Part shown: piece by piece, positions 58,501-64,000 of the stretch
Position numbering within the stretch: position 1 is the first letter of the stretch
How the letters are laid out: every line of letters starts with the position of its first letter
DNA from: Lutraria lutraria
Lineage: Eukaryota; Mollusca; Bivalvia; Venerida; Mactridae
Assembly: GCA_964023205.1 (NCBI GenBank)
Contig: OZ026835.1
Coordinates: 40,149,083-40,213,082 of the forward strand
Direction of reading: 5' to 3'
Length of the DNA: 64,000 bases
Made by a program: the position numbers and the translations under genes
The notes under the pieces: model-generated
Told to the model about the DNA's origin: nothing
Seen by the model: the letters and a program-made list of their open reading frames with translations, nothing else
Databases searched by the model: none

Positions 58501-61500
58501 AATAAACGGTTGCATTAAGATATATTCAAACTCCTGTAAGCGGCCACCTACAAATAAAGGTCACCCTGTGAATAAAGGCCATTCTTTTAAAAACTGTCAA
58601 TGATTATCTAAAACAAAATGTCCTTCAAATAAGGACCATCAGTCAATAAAGGCCACATCTCATCTTTCCAAAGGGTGGCCTTTGTTCACAAGACTGTATA
58701 TGATTTTTACAATTTATATTATATAAATTCAGACAGTGGCAGAAATGACTACTGAAGGTGATCCTGGTACACAGGTTTTACAATAACTGCAATAACATTG
58801 AAACTACAAAATAACAGATTAAATGTAACACAAATAAATATCCTAAACAAAATTACTTAAGTTACAACTATATGGGTATTTAAAACAACAGCAAGAAAGT
58901 GTAGACTGTATTATGATTTTTTAGCACAAAACAAGTCCAAAAATTGAGAGTCCAGTCCAGTCCAGTCCAGTCCAGACAAACCAGGCCTTTATATGCCATT
59001 TTTGAGTCCGGTATTTTCCCCCATTCCCCAAGTAAAAAAATATATATTTTTCCCCACTGAAATTTCCCCATAATTTGAAAAATATTAGCCTTTCACAATG
59101 CAAATTTCCCCCATCAAAGGGACCCGATAACTGTTCCCCAAAACCATAAAAAAGAGCTGCAAACAATAATAAGCAAACACAACACAGTCTACATCCCATA
59201 ACTATTCATATGTGACAAATAACTTAAGGGTATCAGATTTAGTGCTCATACGACAGACCAAGAGCAAGGGCATAAACTTTTATATGTTTCTTTTTTCAAT
59301 TAAACTAATGTATAATATCTGTATTTTTATTTTCTATTTGTTATCTTTGAAATCAAGTCAATAAAGGTGAGACTTACACCACTAAGTGATTTCACCTATT
59401 TTTTGGTAGTGCATGGACCCATAAATATAATAATGCCTACAGCATTAATAAAACAGCAATATAAAAACAAGAGGGCCAAGATGGCCCTATATCGCTCACA
59501 TGACAATCACTGTTCACTCATTAAAACATTGTTTTGAACCGGTGACCTAGTTTTTGACCCCAGATGACCCATGTTAGAACTTGTCCTACATATAAATAAG
59601 ACGAACATTCTGACAAAATTTGGTGAAGATCCAATCAAAACCATGAAAACTACAGCATATCTAAGATTTGACCTCATGACCTAGTTTTTGACCCCAGACG
59701 ACCTATGTTCGAATTTGTCTTACATATCATTAAGACAAACATTCTGACTAGGTTTGGTGAAGATACGATCAAAATTTGACATCTACAGAGTTAATAAGGT
59801 TTTCCTAAGATTTGACCTTGTGACCTGGTTTTTGACCCTAGGTGACACATATTTGAACTTGTCCTTAATATCATTAAGACAAACAATCTGACAAGGTTTG
59901 GCCAAGATCCAATTAAAACCATGACATTTAGAGCTTTTACAAGATTTTTACCTAAGATTTGACCTGGTGACCCAGTTGTTGACCCCGGCTAACACATGTT
60001 CAACCTTGACCCACATATCATTGAGGCAAACATTCTGACAAAATTTGGTGAAGATCCAATAATAACTGTGAAATCTACAGTGTTAACATGGTTTTTCATA
60101 AGATTTGACCTAGCGACCTAGTTTTTGACCCAAGATGACCCATGTTCGAACTCGTCCAAGATATTATGAAGACAAACATTCTGACAAGGTTTCATGATCA
60201 TCCAATCAAAACAGTGACTTCTAGAGTGTTCACAAGGTTTTCCAGCAATTTGCGCTAGTGACCTAGTTTTTCACGGGAAATGACCCATTATCAAACTTGA
60301 CCTACATATTATTAAAATAAACATTCTGACAAAGTTTCATGAAGATCCAGTCAAAACAGTGATTTCTAAAGTGTTCACAAGGTTTTCCCTTATTTGGCCC
60401 TGGTGACCTAGTTTTTTACCCAAAATGGCCCAATATCGAACTCGTCCGAGATTTTGTTGATATTAATGTTCTGACCCAGTTTTGCTAAAATTGAGCTAAA
60501 AATGTGGCCCCTAGTGTGGTCACAACATAAAGTTTGACGACGCACGACGCACACCGCACGACGCCGGACGCTGGACGGAGAGTGATCCTAATAGCTCACT
60601 TTGTCACTTTGTGACATGTGAGCTAAAAATATGAGCTAAAATTTCTGGGCTACAGTTTTACAAAGTAAGGAGATTTTCAACTAAGAAAAGGGTCATCTAC
60701 CAACATCATTTAGCTAAAACAAAATAAACAGCGCATGAAAAAATATTAACACTAAAATGCCTCTACACTGTTTCAGCAATGTTTACGAATGCATGTTTTT
60801 TTTACAGTGAAACAGTGAACTTAAAGTCCAAGATAAACATGCTTGTACTGATACCTAACTATTCCAGGGCCGTAGGAATCAGAAGGGGAAGCTAGGCCCC
60901 AAACCATCGATTCCCAAACAATTTTGGCTGCATTGGTGATTAAAAAATTAAATGGGCTATATCCCCCCCCCCCATTATCAGAAAATCTAAAAATCTGACC
61001 CCCCACCCCCATTGTGCATTATGAATAAATTTTTAAACTCTTTTTATTGATCCTAGTTCACAGGTTTGACTGCACTTAGGAAATTGTGATAAACAGTCTT
61101 TATCATTCTTATACTAATGCTTTGAACACATGTAATAAACAAGAGTGCCAGGTCACAAATGCAACCCTGTGACATAAAAATTCAAACTGTATGTGCTTAA
61201 TTCCTATTTCAAGTTCTACCATTAAAATGACACTAGTATTAAAATTTTGCACAATTAATGCAAAGCAATTAAGATATTTTGTCTCATAAAACATAAAATA
61301 ACAGAAAGGTCCATAAAAACGAGTTATAAGCATAAAATTATAATTATGTTAAACATTTAGCATATTCAAGCACTTAATAAAACAAAAGGTTAATGAACTG
61401 AACAATATATATGAAAGATTTTATATATACACAACATTTAAGATCCAATACTTACGAGGTAGAATATCTTCTGACGGGTAGCTGTATTGATATTTAAAAG

Positions 61501-61624
61501 TCTCCCGAACATGTATTTCTATATGAGTCACCTCAGCGAAATATTCAATGTTATGCTGCCCGAAGACTCGTGCCACACCGAAATTATCAATCAGCAGCTG
61601 CATAATACGGCTTGCTTTCTCCAC
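40582..61624 (-). CDS. Unrecognised gene, last four coding exons (5' part beyond the window or unseen)
   Basis: Exons on the minus strand: 61624-61456, 58182-58105, 42659-42436 (or from 42668, using an acceptor 9 nt upstream) and 41130-40582. Borders are GT/AG and phases agree throughout (phase 1, phase 1, phase 0). About 339 residues result. The first two exons encode a helical, partly hydrophobic domain (SRIMQLLIDNFGVARVFG, RALHTLVLFILTEAKLSGF). The rest is a polar, Ser/Glu/Asp-rich tail with SVKRKQLERLRQRSDWFLG and the acidic end SEDEMTESEICYFMIEHKYG. The first visible exon starts on a codon boundary, so more exons lie upstream. I could not assign a family; a large scaffold protein with helical repeats and a disordered tail would fit. 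The 15.4-kb intron between exons 2 and 3 is almost entirely mobile repeats. Confidence 0.75.
42899..43123 (+). mobile_element. Pearl-like family C, copy 3
   Basis: Complete small copy: caagacgtgttttgaaatac head; ggtgacctttgacctactgacct block (perfect DR1 then DR2 of TGACCT); acagacagacatacagacag linker; ggccaaaaac and ggggggcataaaa end. Confidence 0.85.
43465..43560. repeat. Three spaced copies of ggctgttttgcaa
   Basis: gggctgttttgcaa recurs about every 40 bp (near 43467, 43506 and 43545), each followed by an act/tca-rich segment. Confidence 0.7.
43779..44928 (+). mobile_element. Pearl-like family A, copy 2
   Basis: Same structure as 34746-35910 and very similar over its length. Small differences include a deletion of about 10 bp near 44185. 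Complete head and terminal hairpin. Confidence 0.9.
44929..45904. other. Intron sequence, no exon seen
   Basis: Contains two + strand open frames (45266-45457 and 45517-45822) without domains. They are antisense to the host gene and are not called as genes. Confidence 0.35.
45905..46084. mobile_element. 180-bp MITE with CAGTCAAACCTG ends
   Basis: Perfect 12-bp inverted ends, cagtcaaacctg and caggtttgactg. The interior has aaaggccac and tggcctttatt. A related copy in the opposite orientation is at 58527-58700, and a lone end (cacaggtttgactg) occurs at 61061-61074. Confidence 0.75.
46108..46200 (+). repeat. 93-bp inverted repeat, left arm
   Basis: The reverse complement of 49518-49610 with a single mismatch over 93 bp (aagtaag against aggtaag). 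Sequences outside the arms do not match. Confidence 0.95.
46475..47506 (+). mobile_element. Pearl-like family B, copy 2
   Basis: Head caagagggccacattggc, ~160-bp monomers with gggcccataactcttgaag, linker and terminal hairpin gctcacctgatgaatcaggtgagc, as in 38963-39983. Confidence 0.9.
47634..48995 (+). mobile_element. Pearl-like family D, copy 1
   Basis: The head is aactagaactatcactaaag with the ccccagatgcggccttgac block. About seven monomers of roughly 155-177 bp follow (ataactcagtgaaaattaatc, gcatgcacaactaggc). Then come a short (accg)4 run, cgtcaagcgtgaatccaata and a terminal hairpin built on tagccccc...gggggta. Confidence 0.9.
48996..49517. other. Intron sequence, no exon seen
   Basis: AT-rich sequence between the family D copy and the right arm of the 93-bp inverted repeat. 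No feature was recognised. Confidence 0.35.
49518..49610 (-). repeat. 93-bp inverted repeat, right arm
   Basis: Partner of 46108-46200, 3.3 kb away and in reverse orientation. Confidence 0.95.
49611..50447. other. Intron sequence, no exon seen
   Basis: AT-rich sequence with (tta)n-like runs near 49790. No supported exon. Confidence 0.35.
50448..50656 (-). mobile_element. tRNA-like SINE, second family, copy 2
   Basis: The reverse complement has tgatccagtggtaagtgtgc, ctggatttgtaacc and a B-box-like aggtttgattccc, shared in order with 33408-33590. The head (ccactggatcaggaccgc) is duplicated in tandem at about 50612-50655. Confidence 0.65.
51244..52401 (+). mobile_element. Pearl-like family A, copy 3
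   Basis: Head with one deletion (caaaagggcc). The monomer set differs from copies 1 and 2: it has a gttattgaccccag-type monomer in place of one of theirs. Terminal hairpin intact. Confidence 0.9.
52402..52809. other. Intron sequence between elements, no exon seen
   Basis: AT-rich, no repeat or exon recognised. Confidence 0.35.
52810..53559 (+). mobile_element. Pearl-like family E
   Basis: The head is caagaaacgtagcag with gaaaccaggttttcc. About four monomers follow with actgattttctatttttagt and cagtgaccttgacc. Then come a ccgcccgcccgcccacc linker, the terminal hairpin aaccaggtttcac-ttt-gtgaaaacctggtt and an A tail. Confidence 0.85.
53607..54495 (+). mobile_element. Pearl-like family F
   Basis: The head is catgagggccatgatggccc with gctcaccagg. 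Monomers follow with accaaatatcttagctctag and tgtggtttcggagaag. Then come the linker cgtaacgacgcacgatggac and the tail tctggtgagctaaaa, complementary to the head's gctcaccag. Confidence 0.85.
55539..57110 (+). mobile_element. Pearl-like family D, copy 2, nested in family A
   Basis: Starts with the ctagaactatcactaaag head and ends at the ctgggggtat hairpin. It carries one or two more monomers than the copy at 47634-48995 and a much longer ACCG run. The flanking A-family sequence is continuous across it apart from about two extra A bases. Confidence 0.9.
57001..57062. repeat. (ACCG)n microsatellite
   Basis: About 14 ACCG-type units with two interruptions (aacc, ggcc). The other family D copy has only about four units at 48930-48945. 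Confidence 0.95.
57231..57441 (+). mobile_element. Pearl-like family C, copy 4 (5' truncated)
   Basis: Begins at aaaacacaatccccctc immediately after the A tail of family A copy 4. It has the TGACCT cluster (57253-57280), then gacaggccaaaaacaatatg and a weakened gaggcataaaaa end. Confidence 0.8.
57698..57990 (+). mobile_element. Family C-related element
   Basis: The head caagaagtgtttgtgaaacg with ccccctaatggcc resembles family C. It contains the same tgacctttgacctactgacct block as 42933-42953 at 57873-57893 and two monomer-like halves (ctacat...gaccaacctcccaacc). No clear terminal hairpin. Confidence 0.6.
58527..58700. mobile_element. MITE related to 45905-46084, opposite orientation
   Basis: Shares caaataaaggtcacc, gaataaaggccattc and gggtggcctttgttcacaag with the reverse complement of 45905-46084. 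The ends are diverged. Confidence 0.6.
58701..59467. other. Intron sequence with low-complexity C- and T-rich repeat
   Basis: Contains a (tccag)5-like run near 58951-58975 and a block of ttcccc/ccccat runs (59015-59140) resembling a decayed repeat. No supported exon. Confidence 0.35.
59468..60629 (+). mobile_element. Pearl-like family A, copy 5
   Basis: Full head and terminal hairpin. A small deletion near 59658 (gcatatctaagatttg) fuses two monomers. The linker is longer than in other copies (cgccggacgctggacgg). Confidence 0.9.
60630..61455. other. Intron sequence, no exon seen
   Basis: Includes a poly-C stretch (60964-61015) within a C-rich decayed repeat and a lone MITE end at 61061-61074. 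No supported exon. Confidence 0.35.
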
Positions 61625-62246
61625 CTTAAATATAAGTCAAACATTTTAGCGAGCCTGATCAGAATTGAAAACCTAAAAAAAACTTTGATATAGATGTCAA
61701 TTAAGTAAAATCAAGTTAATATTTATCAGCAAATTTAAATCCCATAGAATAATTATCCCTTCAGCTAGGTATAGGATATATAGTACATATTGGGGAGTTC
61801 TTCATAAATAAGAAAGCTAAAGGGAGTGGTAGCGACTGTAGTTTTGTTATAACAAAAAACACCCAAATATGCTTCTATCTAAATAATCTTAGAATGCTCA
61901 GTGTGTACTAAGTTCATCATCGAAACTAAGAAGTTAGAACACCGGTCTAAATTCTAATAAGAAAAGAAAGCCAAAGATTTAAAAATCCTAGTCACTGATT
62001 GACTAAGAAATAAGACGAGCACTTATTATGGTTGTACAATGTTGTTAACATCAAGAGATCAACTGGTACTAGTAACACTGCACTAAATTGAAATCATGAA
62101 AAAAATGAATAACTTTGATTAGAGAAAAGAAATATACTTGGGTATATGATAATGTTTTTTTTTCACTGTATTCATAATTATTATTAATTAATGCACAGCA
62201 ATATCTTAAATTAAATTTAAATTGAAAACAGTGACGTCTTTAAAAA
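61625..62246. other. Intron upstream of the first visible exon of the unknown gene
   Basis: The acceptor tatatttaag precedes the exon at 61624. The rest is AT-rich with no feature recognised. Confidence 0.35.
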
Positions 62247-63414
62247 CAAGAGGGCCAAGATGGCCCTATATCGCTCACATGACAATCACTGTTCACTCAT
62301 TAAAACATTGTTTTGAACCGGTGACCTAGTTTTTGACCCCAGACCACCTATGTTCGAATTTGTCTTACATATCATTAAGACAAACAGTCTGACTAGGTTT
62401 GGTGAAGATATGATCAAAATTTGACATCTACAGTGTTAATAAGGTTTTCCTAAGATTTGACCTTGTGACCTGGTTTTTTACCCTAGGTGACCCATATTTG
62501 AACTTGTCCTTAATATCATTAAGACTAACAATCTGACAAGGTTTGGCCAAGATCCAATCAAAACCATGACATTAAGAGCTTTTACAAGATTTTTACCTAA
62601 GATTTGACCTTGTGACCCAGTTTTTGACCCCGGCTGACCCATCTTCATCCTTGACCCACATATCATTGAGGCAAACATTTTGACAAGGTTTTGGTGAAGA
62701 TCCAATTAAAACTGTGACATCTACAGTGTTAACACAGTTTTCCTAAGATTTGACCTGGTGACCTAGTTATTGACCCCAGATGACCCATATTTATCCTTGA
62801 CCATTATATCATTAAAACAAACTATTTGACAAAGTTTGGTGAAGATCCAATAATAACTGTGAAATCTACAGTGTTAACATGGTTTTTCATAAGATTTGAC
62901 CTAGCGACCTAGTTTTAGACCCAAGATGACCCATGTTCGAACTCGTCCAAGATATTATGAAGACAAACATTCTGACAAGGTTTCATGATCATCCAATCAA
63001 AACAGTGACTTCTAGAGTGTTCACAAGGTTTTCCAGCAATTTGCCCTAGTGACCTAATTCTACTACAGAAATGACCCATTATCAAACTTGACCTACATAT
63101 TATTAAAATAAACATTCTGACAAAGTTTCATGAAGATGCAGTCAAAACAGTGATCTCTAAAGTGTTCACAAGGTTTTCCCTTATTTGGCCCTGGTGACCT
63201 AGTTTTTGACCCCAAATGGCCCAATATCGAACTCGTCCCGAGATTTTGTTGATATTAACGTTCTGACCCAGTTTTGCTAAAATTGAGCCAAAAATGTGGC
63301 CCCTAGTGTGGTCACAACATAAAGTTTGACGACGCATGACGCACACCGCACGACGCCGGACGGAGAGTGATCCTAATAGCTCACTTTGTCACTTTGTGAC
63401 ATGCGAGCTAAAAA
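62247..63414 (+). mobile_element. Pearl-like family A, copy 6
   Basis: Like copy 4 it lacks one early monomer. The terminal hairpin has one change (atgcgagcta instead of atgtgagcta). Confidence 0.9.
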
Positions 63415-64000
63415 CCTGAACTGTTTAAATTGGGATATCAAATAGGTTCATACATCGATAATGCATTTGACACAATGCAATAAAATGTATGACCCAGGTA
63501 ACTTGGTAATAATATTATCAATATTATCAGCACATACCAAAACTTATCATGAGAAAGTGTTTTATTGCAATGCACAACATGGTCATGATAAGAACCTATC
63601 CTAACAAAATAAACCCAATCACTATGACTCAGTAGAATGATCACATTTGTCTTTCGATTGTCACATAACTTTACTGAGACAGGTGAACATGGATACTGAT
63701 CAATGTGTTCTTCTTTAACCTTAATACATTAATCAGATATACACGCTATAAATATCAAACAGTCAGAAAAACAAATCATTTGATAAGAAAATCTATGCGA
63801 CACAAAAAGTATGCCATTCATTCTACATACTGGTATGTCAGTTAAACACTGCATACCTTCATTTGTTAGGACAAAAATTGGGATAAATACCATATTTTTT
63901 AAGGTCTATCGTTGATAAATGATAGAAATGGAATATCGCATATAAATAAAACTAATGATATTCAACAACAACAAAAATCTTTTAATGTCTTTATTGGTTG
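63415..64000. other. AT-rich right edge, no exon seen
   Basis: A donor-like site at 63857 (minus strand) was examined, but the sequence before it has an in-frame stop two codons upstream. No further exon of the unknown gene could be placed here. Confidence 0.3.

Noticed and set aside
59373..59390. Possible 18-nt microexon of the unknown gene (good acceptor and donor)
   Set aside because: In the required phase it contains a stop codon.
63857..63900. Possible upstream exon of the unknown gene ending at a donor-like site
   Set aside because: The frame compatible with the next exon has a stop two codons before the donor.

Overview
This window looks like nuclear DNA of a bivalve mollusc. It is AT-rich, has small exons separated by long introns with GT/AG borders, and is packed with tandem-repeat-bearing mobile elements of the 'pearl' type first named in oysters. 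The species assignment is inference; no rRNA or mitochondrial marker is present.

Layout. 2-1180 is the 3' coding part of an unrecognised + strand gene that runs in from the left edge. 4522-13909 is a complete minus-strand gene for cleavage stimulation factor subunit 2 (CSTF2, CstF-64), reconstructed here as 11 coding exons and 482 residues. It has the RRM, the hinge, a Gly/Pro/Met-rich stretch with eight 8-residue repeats, and the C-terminal helical domain. 16081-17746 is a small two-exon + strand gene for a secreted eight-cysteine peptide. 21168-24925 is a decayed minus-strand L1/Tx1-like LINE. 25141-30003 is a very recent 2.43-kb tandem duplication. It covers part of a pearl-like array and most of a PIF/Harbinger DNA transposon that had inserted into that array (TAA target duplication, 20-bp inverted ends, decayed transposase). 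A TATA/CCAAT promoter with an orphan first exon, on the minus strand, lies at 31133-31252. 40582-61624 holds the last four exons of a second, unrecognised minus-strand gene whose introns (one of 15.4 kb) are filled with mobile repeats.

From about 34.7 kb to 63.4 kb the intronic and UTR DNA is dominated by pearl-like families, labelled A-G here: six copies of A, two of B, five of C or C-related, two of D and one each of E, F and G. Every copy lies in the same (+) orientation, antisense to the host gene. The families differ in sequence but share one plan: a short palindromic head, monomers of about 145-175 bp, a CG-rich or tetranucleotide linker, a terminal hairpin and an A-rich tail. Three otherwise dissimilar families (A, C, G) carry perfect TGACCTNNTGACCT direct repeats, which match DR2 nuclear-receptor elements; C also carries a perfect DR1.

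Most promising leads: the secreted cysteine-rich peptide gene, the recurring DR1/DR2 motifs in mobile repeats, the uniform orientation of the repeats, the recent Harbinger-containing duplication, a 99%-identical 93-bp inverted repeat 3.3 kb apart, and the orphan promoter whose exon would join in frame to CSTF2. Most other open reading frames are chance frames or translations of repeats.
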